Shown piece by piece: positions 23,647 to 33,139 of a stretch of DNA of 64,000 nucleotides. The DNA is from Agrococcus jenensis (GTDB lineage: Bacteria > Actinomycetota > Actinomycetes > Actinomycetales > Microbacteriaceae). Each line of letters begins with the position of its first letter. The stretch's first letter is position 1. The stretch lies in the NCBI RefSeq assembly GCF_003752465.1, contig NZ_RKHJ01000001.1:1798001-1862000 (forward strand), read 5' to 3'. Below the pieces are notes generated by a model, which worked only from the letters and a program-made list of their open reading frames with translations, was not told the DNA's origin and did no database searches. The position numbers were made by a program, and so were the translations under genes.

Positions 23647-24632
23647 GGTCTTCCCGCGATGACCGCGGCGCGGTCGCCGTATGGGTCGGCATCCTCATGG
23701 TGCCGCTGCTCATCGTGGCTGCCCTTGCGATCGACGCGTCCGCGATGTTCACGGACCGGCAGCGCCTGCAGCATGGCGCCGACGCCGGTGCGCTCGCGAT
23801 CGCGCAGCAGTGCTCGGTCGCCCCATGCACCGATGATGTGGCCGACGCGGTCGCGCAGGAGCTGGCGACCGCGAACGCTCCTGCCGGCGGCGCTCCGACC
23901 GCGAGCGCAGAACTGGACCCGGGTTGGGTCGAGGTGGCGAACGACTCAGAGCGCGACTTCTGGTTCGGTGGCGCCGCAGGCGAGGATGATGTCGCCATCG
24001 AGGCGCGGTCGGCGGCATCGTGGGGCTACCCGACCGGTGGTCCCGCCGTCATGCCGTTCGCCTTCTCGTGGTGCGAGCTCGCCGTGCAGGCCGGTCTCCC
24101 GGCGATCCGGAACACCGCGAATCAGGTGGTCGGTCTCCAGATCCCGGCGGCCGGCGTCACCCGCACGATCCTGGCCACGAAGACGTCGGGCACCGACTGC
24201 ACTGGGCCGAGCGGCAATCTCGTTCCCGGTGGCTTCGGATGGCTCGAGCCGACTGACGGCTGCGGCGACGCAGTCACGGACATCGACTCGTGGGCGCCCT
24301 CCGACCCTGGCAACGCACCTCCCAACGGTTGCTCGCCCTCGGACTTCAGCCAATGGATCGGCCAGACCGTCCTGCTGCCCGTCTTCGACGTCTATGTCGG
24401 TCAGGGCAACAACGCCAAGTACGACATCTTCGGCTACGTCGCCTTCCGCCTCGACTCCTATTACTTCGCCGGGCAGTACGAGACGCCGGACCGACCGTGC
24501 AGCACGAATCAGCGTTGCATGCGCGGCACGTTCCTCCGATACGCCGACCTCGACTCGGACTTCGAGTACAGCTCCGGCGGTCCTCAGCTCGGCGCGTCGG
24601 TCGTCGAGCTCCGACTCCCTGAGGAGGGATGA
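23634..24632 (+). CDS. tadG: TadG-like Flp pilus-assembly protein
   Basis: A 332-residue protein with a TadE/G-like N-terminus (DDRGAVAVWVGILMVPLLIVAALAIDASAMFTDR), followed by the conserved QRLQHGADAGALAIAQ segment. Unlike Flp and TadE, mature position 5 is Trp rather than Glu, so pilin-like assembly is doubtful and the helix may simply anchor the protein. The extracellular domain (about residues 45-332) is rich in Cys, Gly, Asp and aromatics; about ten cysteines suggest disulfides. AGGAAG lies 6 nt before ATG 23634, inside tadE. TadG is variable among Tad loci and may lie at the pilus base or tip. Confidence 0.85.
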   Translation: MQRMRSSRDDRGAVAVWVGILMVPLLIVAALAIDASAMFTDRQRLQHGADAGALAIAQQCSVAPCTDDVADAVAQELATANAPAGGAPTASAELDPGWVEVANDSERDFWFGGAAGEDDVAIEARSAASWGYPTGGPAVMPFAFSWCELAVQAGLPAIRNTANQVVGLQIPAAGVTRTILATKTSGTDCTGPSGNLVPGGFGWLEPTDGCGDAVTDIDSWAPSDPGNAPPNGCSPSDFSQWIGQTVLLPVFDVYVGQGNNAKYDIFGYVAFRLDSYYFAGQYETPDRPCSTNQRCMRGTFLRYADLDSDFEYSSGGPQLGASVVELRLPEEG

Positions 24633-24635
24633 CTC

Positions 24636-25376
24636 ATGATCCGACGCATCATCGTGGCGCTCGTCGCCCTGCTCATCGCCGCGGCAGGCGGCGTGCTGAC
24701 CTTCATGTACGCATCGGGCGCTGACGCCCGGGCCATGGCGGACATGGCTCCCGCGCGCGTGCTGGTCGTCGCGGAGCCGATCGCGGCGGGCACGCCGGCA
24801 GAGGCGATCGCCGAATCGGTCTCCGTGGCCGAGCTGCCTGCCGCCGCAGTCGTCCCCGGCGGCGTCGCCGATCTCGCCGACGTCGCCGGCCTGCTCACCA
24901 ACGCCGACCTCGAGCCCGGTGAGCAGCTGCTCACGGCGCGCTTCGAGTCGCCGGAAGGCCTTCCCGAGGTCGTCGAGGTGCCGCCGAACATGCACCAGCT
25001 GTCGCTGCAGCTCGAGACCCGCCGCGTGATCGGTGGCGAGCTGCGACCCGGTGACACGGTCGGCGTGTTCCTCTCCGGCACGGTCGTCACGGGCACGTCG
25101 ACGGAGAACTCCGAGAGCGACCAGACCCACCTCATCCTGCACAAGGTGCTCGTCACCGCCGTCACCGGCGCGTCTGGTGTCGTCACCGACGAGAACGGCG
25201 ACGAGGTCGAGCAGGAGGCGGAGGACACCATCATGGTCACCTTCGCGCTCTCGGCCGCCGATGCCGAGCAGCTCGTGTTCGGGGCCGAGTTCGGCCAGAT
25301 CTGGCTCTCGCTCGAGGGCGCCGACGTCCCCGAGGACGGCACCCGTCTCGTCACCCCTATAGAGGCGTTCCAATGA
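24636..25376 (+). CDS. cpaB: CpaB/RcpC-like SAF-domain pilus protein
   Basis: A 246-residue CpaB-type Flp pilus assembly protein. It has one N-terminal membrane helix (IIVALVALLIAAAGGVLTFMY), then a SAF domain (about residues 42-105: VLVVAEPIAAGTPAEAI ... LEPGEQLLTARF). A second conserved beta region (LSLQLETRRVIGGELRPGDTVGVFLSG) follows. In Gram-negatives CpaB works with the secretin; in a Gram-positive envelope, with no secretin in the locus, it probably contacts the wall-side channel or peptidoglycan (inference). It follows tadG by 3 nt and overlaps tadZ by 4 nt. Confidence 0.9.
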   Translation: MIRRIIVALVALLIAAAGGVLTFMYASGADARAMADMAPARVLVVAEPIAAGTPAEAIAESVSVAELPAAAVVPGGVADLADVAGLLTNADLEPGEQLLTARFESPEGLPEVVEVPPNMHQLSLQLETRRVIGGELRPGDTVGVFLSGTVVTGTSTENSESDQTHLILHKVLVTAVTGASGVVTDENGDEVEQEAEDTIMVTFALSAADAEQLVFGAEFGQIWLSLEGADVPEDGTRLVTPIEAFQ

Positions 25377-26560
25377 CCAACGTGCTGCTGACCACCGACT
25401 CCACCGACCTGCAGACCCGCGTGCACCAGGCGGCGGGCGGATCATGCATCGCGGTGCCGTCGCACCCGCTGCCGTCCGATCCCGCGCAGCTGCTCGCGCA
25501 CGTGCAGCACCAGGCGCTGCCCGACGTCCTCGTGCTGGACGCGACCCGAGCACCGCACGACGCGCTCGCGCTCGCGGGACGCTTCGACCGAGAGCTGCCG
25601 GGCACCGGGCTCGTGCTGATCGGCGATCCGGAGGCGCTCTCCATCGCGGCGATGCGCGTCGGTGTGCGCGACGTGCTGCCCGAGCACGTCGATGTCGAGA
25701 CGCTCCGCGCAGCGCTCCTGCGGGTCGGGCAGGCCGTGCAGACCCGCCGTGCGCAGCCCGACGTACCGCCGGCAGTAGCGAACACCATGATCGCCCCCGG
25801 GCGCGTCCTCACGGTGCTGTCGCCGAAGGGCGGCGCGGGCAAGACCACCCTCGCGACGAACCTCGCGGTCGGGCTCGCGCAATCCGCGCCCGGTGCCGTC
25901 GTGCTCGTCGACCTCGACGTGCAGTTCGGCGACGTCGCGACCGCGCTCAACATCGAGCCGGAGTACGCGCTCGATGACGTGCTGCAGGGTCACGTCCTGC
26001 GCGACCCGATCGCGCTCAAGACCCGGCTCACGCAGCACTCGTCCGGACTCCTCGTCGTCTGCGCGCCCGACACCCCGGCCGCCGCTGACAGCGTCACGCC
26101 CGAGCAGGTGAGCGAGCTGCTCGCGAGCCTGAGCGCCCAGTTCCGCTACGTCGTGGTGGACACCGCGGCGGGGCTCGAGCCGCGCACGCTCGCCGCGCTC
26201 GACCACACGACCGACCCCGTGCTGCTGACGACGTTCGATGTCGCGGGAGCCCGCGGGCTGCGCAAGGAGGTCGCGACGCTGCGCGAGCTCGGCATGCTGA
26301 CGAACGCCCGGCAGGTGCTGCTCAACTTCGCCGACCCGAAGGCCGGTCTGAGCGTCTCCGACGTCGAGGCGACCATCCGCACGAAGGTGGACCTGACGAT
26401 CCCGATCTCGCGCTCGGTGACCGCCTCGCTCAACACCGGCGTGCCCATCGTGCTGCAGCGCCCGAAGGATCCGGTGGCCAAGCAGATGCGCAAGCTCATC
26501 ACCTTCTACGCAGAGACCGGCGCGCGTCGCGCGAACGGCCGGCACAGGGCAGCAGCATGA
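25373..26560 (+). CDS. tadZ: TadZ/CpaE pilus-localisation ATPase
   Basis: A 395-residue CpaE/TadZ protein of the MinD/ParA superfamily. Residues about 1-125 resemble an atypical receiver domain (VLVLDATRAPHDALALAGRF, then GLVLIGDPEALSIAAMRVG). The ATPase part has a deviant Walker A, SPKGGAGKTTLATN (about 148-161), LVDLDVQFGDVATAL, and FRYVVVDTAAGLEP. TadZ positions the Tad machine at a cell site. Translation is coupled to cpaB upstream and tadA downstream by 4-nt overlaps. Confidence 0.93.
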   Translation: MTNVLLTTDSTDLQTRVHQAAGGSCIAVPSHPLPSDPAQLLAHVQHQALPDVLVLDATRAPHDALALAGRFDRELPGTGLVLIGDPEALSIAAMRVGVRDVLPEHVDVETLRAALLRVGQAVQTRRAQPDVPPAVANTMIAPGRVLTVLSPKGGAGKTTLATNLAVGLAQSAPGAVVLVDLDVQFGDVATALNIEPEYALDDVLQGHVLRDPIALKTRLTQHSSGLLVVCAPDTPAAADSVTPEQVSELLASLSAQFRYVVVDTAAGLEPRTLAALDHTTDPVLLTTFDVAGARGLRKEVATLRELGMLTNARQVLLNFADPKAGLSVSDVEATIRTKVDLTIPISRSVTASLNTGVPIVLQRPKDPVAKQMRKLITFYAETGARRANGRHRAAA

Positions 26561-28002
26561 GCAGCCTTGCCGAGCGGCTGTCCGCCAAGCGAGGCGGCGC
26601 GCCCGCGCTCCAGGAGGAGGTCCGCCGTGCACCCGTCGCCGCTCCAGTCGCGCCGCCCGACCGGACGGTCGCCCAGCGCGGCGAGGCATCGCAGCCGACT
26701 GCGCCGGTGGAGGATCGGCCGCAGCAGCTCGACGGCCTCATCGGGCTCAAGCAGCGGGCCGCCGAGGCGCTCTTCGTGCGCATCGGCACGCGCATCAACG
26801 ATCCCGACCTCTCCGAGGAGCAGCTCCACGCCCTCGTGCGGGAGGAGCTGAACGCGGTCGTCGAGGCAGAGCAGGCACCGCTCACCGGCGAGGAGCGGCA
26901 GCGCCTCATCAATGAGGTCCGCGACGACGTGCTGGGCCTCGGTCCCCTGCAGCGGCTCATCGAGGATCCGACCGTCACCGAGATCATGGTCAACGGTCCC
27001 GACAACGTCTACGTCGAGCAGTCGGGCAAGCTGGGCCGCGCTCCCGTGCGCTTCACGTCGGAGGAGCAGCTGCGCCGCATCATCGAGCGCATCGTCACCC
27101 GGATCGGTCGCCGCATCGACGAGTCGTCGCCGATGGTCGACGCCCGGCTCGAGGACGGCTCGCGCGTCAACGCCGTCATCCCTCCGCTCGCGTTCTCCGG
27201 GTCGACGCTCACGATCCGCAAGTTCTCGAAGGACCCCTTCAAGGTGCCCGACCTCATCCGCTTCGGCACGCTGACGCCGCAGATGGCGCAGCTGCTGCAG
27301 GCGTGCGTCGAGGGCAAGCTCAACGTCATCGTCTCGGGCGGCACCGGCACCGGCAAGACGACGCTCCTCAACGTGCTCTCGTCGTTCATCCCGTCGGGGG
27401 AGCGGATCATCACGATCGAGGACGCGGTGGAGCTGCAGCTGCAGCAGGACCACATCGTGCGGCTCGAGTCGCGTCCCTCGAACATCGAGGGCAAGGGAGA
27501 GATCACGATCCGCGACCTCGTGCGCAACTCCCTCCGCATGCGGCCCGACCGCATCGTCGTCGGCGAGGTGCGCGGCGGTGAGACGCTCGACATGCTGCAG
27601 GCCATGAACACGGGGCACGACGGATCGCTGTCGACGGTGCACGCGAATTCCCCGCGCGACGCGATCGCGCGACTCGAGACGCTCGTGCTGATGGCCGGCA
27701 TGGAGCTGCCGCTCCGTGCGATCCGCGAGCAGATCGCCTCGGCCGTCGACGTGATCGTGCAGCTGGAGCGCCTCCGCGACGGCACGCGCCGCGTGACGGC
27801 GGTCACCGAGGTGGTCGGCATGGAGGGCCAGGTCGTCACCCTGCAGGACGTGTACCTCTTCGACTACACCGCCGGCCAGGACCACACGGGCCGGTTCATC
27901 GGCGTGCCGCTGCCCACCGGTGTCCGCCCCAAGTTCCTCGAGCGCATCCATGACCTCGGCATCCCGCTGCCCGCGGGCATGTTCGACCCGCCCGCACGAT
28001 GA
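26557..28002 (+). CDS. tadA: TadA/CpaF pilus assembly ATPase
   Basis: A 481-residue secretion ATPase of the TadA/CpaF branch (type II/IV secretion superfamily), the motor for Flp polymerisation. The N-terminal 60 residues are low in complexity; a helical domain follows (LIGLKQRAAEALFVRIG...). The core has Walker A GGTGTGKTT (about 262-270), the acidic Asp box around ITIEDAVELQL, a Walker B region MRPDRIVVGEVRGGETLDML and the His box STVHANSPRDAI. All key residues look intact. It overlaps both neighbours by 4 nt. Confidence 0.96.
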   Translation: MSSLAERLSAKRGGAPALQEEVRRAPVAAPVAPPDRTVAQRGEASQPTAPVEDRPQQLDGLIGLKQRAAEALFVRIGTRINDPDLSEEQLHALVREELNAVVEAEQAPLTGEERQRLINEVRDDVLGLGPLQRLIEDPTVTEIMVNGPDNVYVEQSGKLGRAPVRFTSEEQLRRIIERIVTRIGRRIDESSPMVDARLEDGSRVNAVIPPLAFSGSTLTIRKFSKDPFKVPDLIRFGTLTPQMAQLLQACVEGKLNVIVSGGTGTGKTTLLNVLSSFIPSGERIITIEDAVELQLQQDHIVRLESRPSNIEGKGEITIRDLVRNSLRMRPDRIVVGEVRGGETLDMLQAMNTGHDGSLSTVHANSPRDAIARLETLVLMAGMELPLRAIREQIASAVDVIVQLERLRDGTRRVTAVTEVVGMEGQVVTLQDVYLFDYTAGQDHTGRFIGVPLPTGVRPKFLERIHDLGIPLPAGMFDPPAR

Positions 28003-28928
28003 TGCTCGTCGGGATCGCCTCGGGCGCCGTCGCGCTGGGCGCCGGCGCCGCCGTGCTGCTCCTCGCGTCGCCGCGGGGCGCACGGCTGCCGCGAGAGCGC
28101 CGCAGGCCCGTGACCGAGGAGGGCGAGGGCGCCCTCGCTGGTGCCGCGGAGGCGGCGACCGGTCTCGTCGGCCGATTGATCCGTCCCCGCTCGGGATCGC
28201 TCGCCACGAGCCTCGACCTCGCCGGCATCCGGATGCGCCCGCAGGACTTCGTCTTCCTGGTCGCGGTCGGATCTCTCGCGCTCGTCGCGGTGACGCTGCT
28301 GCTCGGCGGCGGGCTCTTCGCAGCGCCCGCGGCGATGCTCTCACCCGTGGCCGCCGTGCTGCTCGTGCGGGTCAGGGTGGAGCGCCGACGGCGCGCGTTC
28401 GGCGAGCAGCTCGACGGCACGCTGCAGCTGATGGCGTCGAGCCTCAGGGCGGGCTACAGCATGATGCAGGTGCTGACGTCGGTGGCGAAGCAGTCCGAGG
28501 AGCCGACCGCCTCCGAGCTCGCGCGCATCGTGAACGAGACGCGCGTCGGCAGGCCGGTCGTCGCGGCCCTCGAAGAGGCCGCCGAGCGCATGTCCAGCGA
28601 GGACTTCCGGTGGGCGACGCAAGCCATCGCGATCAACCGAGAGGTCGGTGGCAGCCTGGCGGAGGTGCTCGACCGGGTCGCAGGGACGATCCGCGAGCGC
28701 GGCCAGATACGCCGCCACGTCGCCTCGCTCAGTGCCGAGGGACGGATGTCGGCCGTGATCCTCATGGTCCTGCCGTTCGCAGTCTGCGGCTTCCTCGTGC
28801 TGATCAATCCCACGTACCTGCTGCCGCTCGTGCAGACGGGCATCGGCATCGGCCTGCTCGTGTTCTCCGGTGTGCTCTTCACCGTTGGTGGCGTGTGGCT
28901 GAGCAAGGTCGTGCAGGTGAAGTTCTGA
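27999..28928 (+). CDS. tadB: TadB inner-membrane platform protein
   Basis: A 309-residue T2SSF (GspF-like) protein. Residues about 1-25 and 75-125 are hydrophobic (three helices). The cytoplasmic F domain (about 140-265) includes QLDGTLQLMASSLRAGYSMMQVL and WATQAIAINREVGGSLAEVLD, the conserved platform pattern. Two C-terminal helices follow (VILMVLPFAVCGFLVLI and IGIGLLVFSGVLFTVGG). Together with TadC it forms the membrane platform that TadA drives. The stop overlaps the tadC start by 1 nt. Confidence 0.92.
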   Translation: MMLVGIASGAVALGAGAAVLLLASPRGARLPRERRRPVTEEGEGALAGAAEAATGLVGRLIRPRSGSLATSLDLAGIRMRPQDFVFLVAVGSLALVAVTLLLGGGLFAAPAAMLSPVAAVLLVRVRVERRRRAFGEQLDGTLQLMASSLRAGYSMMQVLTSVAKQSEEPTASELARIVNETRVGRPVVAALEEAAERMSSEDFRWATQAIAINREVGGSLAEVLDRVAGTIRERGQIRRHVASLSAEGRMSAVILMVLPFAVCGFLVLINPTYLLPLVQTGIGIGLLVFSGVLFTVGGVWLSKVVQVKF

Positions 28929-29818
28929 TGTCGCCCACGATCCTCGCGGTCCTCGTCGCGGCAGGGCTCACGGCGATCGCCCTCGTGCTGATGACCGCCG
29001 TGCAGCCGGTCAGAGCGCGGACGCTCGCGAACCTGCAGCGCGGTGAACGGATCGTCGCGCCGGTCGAAGTGGCGCGCTCCGACGTCGGTGCGCTCGAGCG
29101 CATCGCGCGAGCGGTGACGCCGTCGCCGATCGTGTCGCTCCTCGAGCGGCAGCACGCTCGGGCGGGCCGCCCGCAGACGGCCCCGGTGGGGCGACTGCTG
29201 ACGCTGAAGCTCGTCTGGGTGCCCGTGTCGGTGCTGCTCCTGCTCCTCGTGATCAGCGCGCGTCCCGCGCCCATCCTGATCGCGCTCGTCGCTGTGCTCG
29301 CGGTCGCCATCTACTTCCTCCCGGACCTCCTGCTGCTGGGGCGAGGGCAGGAGCGCGACGCGAAGGTGCAGCTCGAGCTGGCTGACACGCTCGACCAGAT
29401 GACGATCGCCGTGGAGGCCGGCCTCGGATTCGACGCGGCGCTCATGCGGGTCGCCTCCAACGGCAAGGGCGTGCTGGCGAGCGAGCTGAAGCGCACGCTG
29501 CAGGACATGCGGATGGGCCTCTCACGCAGCCAGGCCTTCCGCGAGCTGGGCGAGCGCAACAACGTCGACGACCTGCGCACGTTCATCCGCGCCGTCCTGC
29601 AGGCGGACGCCTTCGGCATCTCCGTCGGCGATGTGCTGCGCACGCAGGCGTCGGAGATGCGGCTGAAGCGCAGGCAGCGCGCCGAGGAGAAGGCGCAGCA
29701 GGTGCCGGTGAAGGTCATCTTCCCGCTGATGCTGTGCATCCTGCCGGTGCTCTTCATCGTCATCCTCGCGCCCGCCGTCATGGGCCTCGTCGACTCGTTC
29801 TCCGGCTCGGGCCTCTAG
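28928..29818 (+). CDS. tadC: TadC inner-membrane platform protein
   Basis: A 296-residue T2SSF protein and partner of TadB. It has an N-terminal helix (LAVLVAAGLTAIALVLM), a helical pair near residues 95-135, then the F domain (about 145-265) with LADTLDQMTIAVEAGLGFDAAL and FIRAVLQADAFGISVGDVLR. A C-terminal helix (VIFPLMLCILPVLFIVILAPAV) closes the protein. It is the last Tad gene; no obvious terminator is seen in the 37-bp gap before the transglutaminase gene, which may be read through or use its own leaderless promoter. Confidence 0.92.
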   Translation: MSPTILAVLVAAGLTAIALVLMTAVQPVRARTLANLQRGERIVAPVEVARSDVGALERIARAVTPSPIVSLLERQHARAGRPQTAPVGRLLTLKLVWVPVSVLLLLLVISARPAPILIALVAVLAVAIYFLPDLLLLGRGQERDAKVQLELADTLDQMTIAVEAGLGFDAALMRVASNGKGVLASELKRTLQDMRMGLSRSQAFRELGERNNVDDLRTFIRAVLQADAFGISVGDVLRTQASEMRLKRRQRAEEKAQQVPVKVIFPLMLCILPVLFIVILAPAVMGLVDSFSGSGL

Positions 29819-29855
29819 CCGCAGCACCGGTCCGTCCGTGGGAGGATCGAGGCCT

Positions 29856-30647
29856 ATGCGCACCGCCCATGCAGCCTTCACGATGAACCTCGTGGGGGAC
29901 ACCGACGTCATCCTCCTCGTGCTGCCGGCCGCCGACTACGCGTCCGCCGATCGCATCTCGGTCACCGTCGACGGGGCGCCCGTCGACTGGCGCACCCTGC
30001 CCGCCGCCCACGACACCAGGGAGCTCGTCTTCACCGCGCCGGCGGGCACGCTCGCCGTCGACGTGCAGACGAGCGTCGGCGGCTCGCAGCGCCCGGTCGA
30101 CGAGGGCGATGCCGCGCGCTACCTCGAGGACTCGCGCTACGTCGAGGCGAGCGCGCTGCGGGGCTTCGTCGAGGAGCGCTTCGGCCGCGCGACGGGCTTC
30201 GACGCGATCGCCGCCATGCGGCAGTGGATCGCGCGCGGCTTCACCTACTCACCCTCGCTGTCGGCGATGGACGACTCCGCCGTCACGACGCTCGAGAAGC
30301 GCGGCGGCATGTGCCGCGACTACGCGCACGTCATGATCGCGCTCGCGCGCGCGGCCGGCATCCCGGCGCGCTACGTCGGCGTCTACGCGCCGGGGCTGCG
30401 ACCGCCGGACTTCCACGCCGTGGCCGAGGTGCACATCGACGGGCAGTGGTGGGTCGTCGACGCGACGGGCCTCGCGCCGCGCGGCAGCCTCATCCGCATC
30501 GCGACGGGCGCGGATGCGCTCGAGACGGCGTGGGCGACGACGAGCGGCAACCCCGTGCTGCTGCAGTCGCTCACGGTCGAGGCGGGCGACGACGATCTGG
30601 CGCCGGACGCGGTCGACGACCCGACGCAGCGCATCCGGATCGCCTGA
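29856..30647 (+). CDS. Transglutaminase-like cysteine-protease-fold protein
   Basis: A 263-residue transglutaminase-like protein (PF01841 type). An N-terminal beta domain (about residues 1-90) precedes the catalytic core with all three triad residues: Cys in GGMCRDYAHV (about 153), His in DFHAVAEVHIDGQWWVVD (about 187), and Asp in VDATG (about 204). No signal peptide is seen, so it acts in the cytoplasm. Bacterial members are usually proteases or peptidases of unknown substrate. The ATG at 29856 is preferred to an upstream in-frame GTG because GAGGAT lies 8 nt ahead of it. It follows the Tad operon but is probably unrelated. Confidence 0.88.
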   Translation: MRTAHAAFTMNLVGDTDVILLVLPAADYASADRISVTVDGAPVDWRTLPAAHDTRELVFTAPAGTLAVDVQTSVGGSQRPVDEGDAARYLEDSRYVEASALRGFVEERFGRATGFDAIAAMRQWIARGFTYSPSLSAMDDSAVTTLEKRGGMCRDYAHVMIALARAAGIPARYVGVYAPGLRPPDFHAVAEVHIDGQWWVVDATGLAPRGSLIRIATGADALETAWATTSGNPVLLQSLTVEAGDDDLAPDAVDDPTQRIRIA

Positions 30648-30665
30648 CCCCGCCCCGCTCGCGCG

Positions 30666-30753
30666 GGGTGGTCACGACGCGCCGTGGCCGACAGCCGGAG
30701 TGGTCACGACGCGCCGGGAGCGAGGCCTCCGCCGCGGCGTGTCGTGACCACCC
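30666..30753. repeat. Repeat element, family C: two direct and one inverted copy
   Basis: TGGTCACGACGCGCCG occurs at 30669-30684 and 30701-30716, and its reverse complement (with one change) at 30735-30750. The outer copies form a 16-18-bp stem around about 50 nt. It lies between the convergent transglutaminase and lipoprotein genes. Its core GAGTGGTCA is shared with the 20-bp array at 53974-54315. Confidence 0.65.
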
Positions 30754-30786
30754 AGGGTCGACCAGCCTGCGCGGGGGAGGTGCGGG

Positions 30787-31404
30787 TCAGTCGAGGTTGT
30801 CGGCGACCTGGTCGATGACCGGCTGCGCGTCCTGCGCCTGGTCGAAGTACTGCGAGGCGACCGCGACGATCGCACCGCCCTGCGGCGAGGTCGCGACCCC
30901 CATGTCGCCGACCGACTCGAAGGCCGGGGCCGCGAAGCCCGCAGCGTCGGTGAGCACGCCGATGAGCAGCCGGTCCATGCCGGTCACGTGCTGGTAGGCG
31001 CACACGGTGCCGCCGGCGTCCGCGACGTCGTCGATCGCGCCGGGCAGCGAGCCCTCGTCGCTCGACGGCGCGAAGTTCGGGTTGAACTCGTACAGCTGGT
31101 CGGCCGTGTAGACCTCGCTGCAGTCGAGGTCGCCCGCGACCGGCGGCGTCGTCGGCAGCGCGGTGCCGGTGGGCGCGGGCGTCGGGGTGGGCGACTCGGG
31201 CTCCGACCCGGGCGTCGTCTCGGACGCGCTCGGCGTCGGCTGCGGCTGCGGCTGCTCGGAGGCGCTCGACGACGGCTCGGGGGCGTCGGAGGACTCGCTC
31301 GGGGCGAGCGCGCCGGGCTGGCAGCCGGTGAGCGCGAGGGCCGTCGCCGCCGCCACCACGGCGACCGGGAGGAGACGGCGGAAGCGCAGGCTGGAGCTCG
31401 ACAT
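30787..31404 (-). CDS. Lipoprotein with Pro/Ser/Thr linker
   Basis: A 205-residue lipoprotein. A signal peptide with lipobox LTGCQ (Cys about 28) predicts lipid anchoring on the outer face of the membrane. Residues about 30-88 are a flexible Ser/Pro/Thr/Glu linker that spans cell-wall material. The C-terminal domain (about 90-205) has two cysteines (LDCSEVY and TVCAYQH) and a mixed alpha/beta pattern, as in small actinobacterial lipoproteins of unknown role. TACCCT lies 6 nt before the ATG (leaderless pattern). It diverges from argS by 62 bp. Confidence 0.85.
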   Translation of the reverse strand: MSSSSLRFRRLLPVAVVAAATALALTGCQPGALAPSESSDAPEPSSSASEQPQPQPTPSASETTPGSEPESPTPTPAPTGTALPTTPPVAGDLDCSEVYTADQLYEFNPNFAPSSDEGSLPGAIDDVADAGGTVCAYQHVTGMDRLLIGVLTDAAGFAAPAFESVGDMGVATSPQGGAIVAVASQYFDQAQDAQPVIDQVADNLD

Positions 31405-31466
31405 GGGCCCAGGGTACGGGCCGCCACCGGCGTCGTGGCGACGCCGCGCGGACTACGATCGACCCC

Positions 31467-33125
31467 ATGCAGCCTTCCGATCTCTCGCTCGCCGTGCTCG
31501 CCGCCGTCCGCTCCGCGGTCGCTCGACGCGCGGCCGACGTGGAGGTCAGCGAGGGCGACATCGTGCTCGAGCGCCCCCGCAACCGCGACCACGGCGACTG
31601 GGCGACGAACGCCGCGATGCGCTTCGCGAAGCGCGTCGGCGTCCCGCCCCGCGAGCTCGCCGACGACGTCGCCGCGACGCTGGCCGAGGTCGACGGCATC
31701 GAGCGCGCCGAGGTCGCCGGACCGGGCTTCATCAACCTGACGATCTCGGCGGGCGCCGCCGGCGAGCTCGCCCGCACGATCGTCGAGGCGGGCGACGCCT
31801 ACGGCGCCGGCACCGCGCTCGCGGGCGTGCGCATCAACCTCGAGTTCGTCTCGGCGAACCCGACCGGCCCCATCCACATGGGCGGCACCCGCTGGGCCGC
31901 GGTGGGCGACAGCCTCGGCCGCGTGCTCGAGCGCCAGGGCGCCGAGGTCACCCGCGAGTACTACTTCAATGACCACGGCGCGCAGATCGACCGCTTCGCG
32001 AAGAGCCTCGTCGCCGCGTTCAAGGGTGAGCCGACGCCGGAGGACGGCTACGGCGGCGCGTACATCGCCGACATCGCCCGTCGCGTCGACGACTCGTACG
32101 ACGGCGACTTGCTCGACCTCGACGACCAGACCCTGCAGGAGACGTTCCGCGAGCACGGCGTGGCGCTGATGTTCGACGAGATCCGCCGGGACCTGCACGA
32201 GTTCGGCGTCGACTTCGACGTCTACTTCCACGAGCACCAGGTGCAGTCCGACGGCTCCGTCGACCGTGCCATCGAGGTGCTCCGCGAGCGCGGCCACGTG
32301 TTCGAGGAGGACGGCGCGATCTGGCTGCGCACGACGACCTTCGGCGACGACCGCGACCGCGTCGTGATCCGCTCGAACGGCCAGCCCGCGTACTTCTCCG
32401 GCGACCTCGGCTACTACCAGAACAAGCGCGACCGGGGCTTCGACGAGTGCATCATCATGCTCGGCGCCGACCACCACGGCTACGTCGGCCGCATGATGGC
32501 GATGTGCGCCGCGTTCGGCGACACCCCGCACGTGCACCTCGAGCTGATGATCGGCCAGATGGTCAACCTCATCCGCGGCGGGCAGCCGGTGCGGATGTCG
32601 AAGCGGGCCGGCACCATCGTCACGATGGAGGACCTCGTCGAGGCTGTCGGCGTCGATGCCGCCCGCTACTCGCTCGTGCGCTCGAGCGCGGACACGCCGC
32701 TCGACATCGACCTCGAGCTGCTGACGCAGCGCACGAACGACAACCCCGTCTACTACGTGCAGTACGCGCACGCCCGGATGTCGGCGGTCGCGCGGAACGC
32801 GGAGGCCGCGGGCGTCGACCGGAGCGAGTTCGACCCGTCGCTGCTGTCGCACGAGACGGAGTCAGCCCTGCTCGGCGCGCTGGCGGACTTCCCGCGCGTG
32901 CTCGCGCAGGCGGCGGAGCTGCGCGAGCCGCACCGCGTCGCGCGGTTCGCCGAGGAGCTCGCCGGGCTCTACCACCGCTGGTACGACGCCTGCCGCGTCG
33001 CGCCGCAGGGCGACGAGCCGGTCGGTGCGCTGAACCGCACCCGACTGTGGCTCAACGACGCGACGGGCCAGGTGCTGCGCACCGCGCTCACGACGGTCGG
33101 GGTCTCGGCGCCGGAGCGGATGTAG
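31467..33125 (+). CDS. argS: Arginyl-tRNA synthetase
   Basis: A 552-residue class I arginyl-tRNA synthetase. The N-terminal Add1 domain (residues about 1-110) is followed by the Rossmann core with the HIGH-type motif [10 protein letters not shown] (about 130-139). The KMSKS counterpart reads RMSKRAG near 376-382. The C-terminal anticodon domain holds the [12 protein letters not shown] block common to ArgRS (about 425-436). The length and order are normal. TACGAT lies 7 nt before ATG 31467, so the message is probably leaderless. In actinobacteria argS often precedes lysA-hom-thrC; here two genes on the other strand lie between. Confidence 0.97.
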   Translation: MQPSDLSLAVLAAVRSAVARRAADVEVSEGDIVLERPRNRDHGDWATNAAMRFAKRVGVPPRELADDVAATLAEVDGIERAEVAGPGFINLTISAGAAGELARTIVEAGDAYGAGTALAGVRINLEFVSANPTGPIHMGGTRWAAVGDSLGRVLERQGAEVTREYYFNDHGAQIDRFAKSLVAAFKGEPTPEDGYGGAYIADIARRVDDSYDGDLLDLDDQTLQETFREHGVALMFDEIRRDLHEFGVDFDVYFHEHQVQSDGSVDRAIEVLRERGHVFEEDGAIWLRTTTFGDDRDRVVIRSNGQPAYFSGDLGYYQNKRDRGFDECIIMLGADHHGYVGRMMAMCAAFGDTPHVHLELMIGQMVNLIRGGQPVRMSKRAGTIVTMEDLVEAVGVDAARYSLVRSSADTPLDIDLELLTQRTNDNPVYYVQYAHARMSAVARNAEAAGVDRSEFDPSLLSHETESALLGALADFPRVLAQAAELREPHRVARFAEELAGLYHRWYDACRVAPQGDEPVGALNRTRLWLNDATGQVLRTALTTVGVSAPERM

Positions 33126-33139
33126 CCGCCTCCTCCTCT

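Noticed and set aside
22586..24632. Horizontal island or prophage around the Tad locus
   Set aside because: Composition is only locally less GC-rich, no integrase or phage genes are present, and Tad loci are common in actinobacteria.
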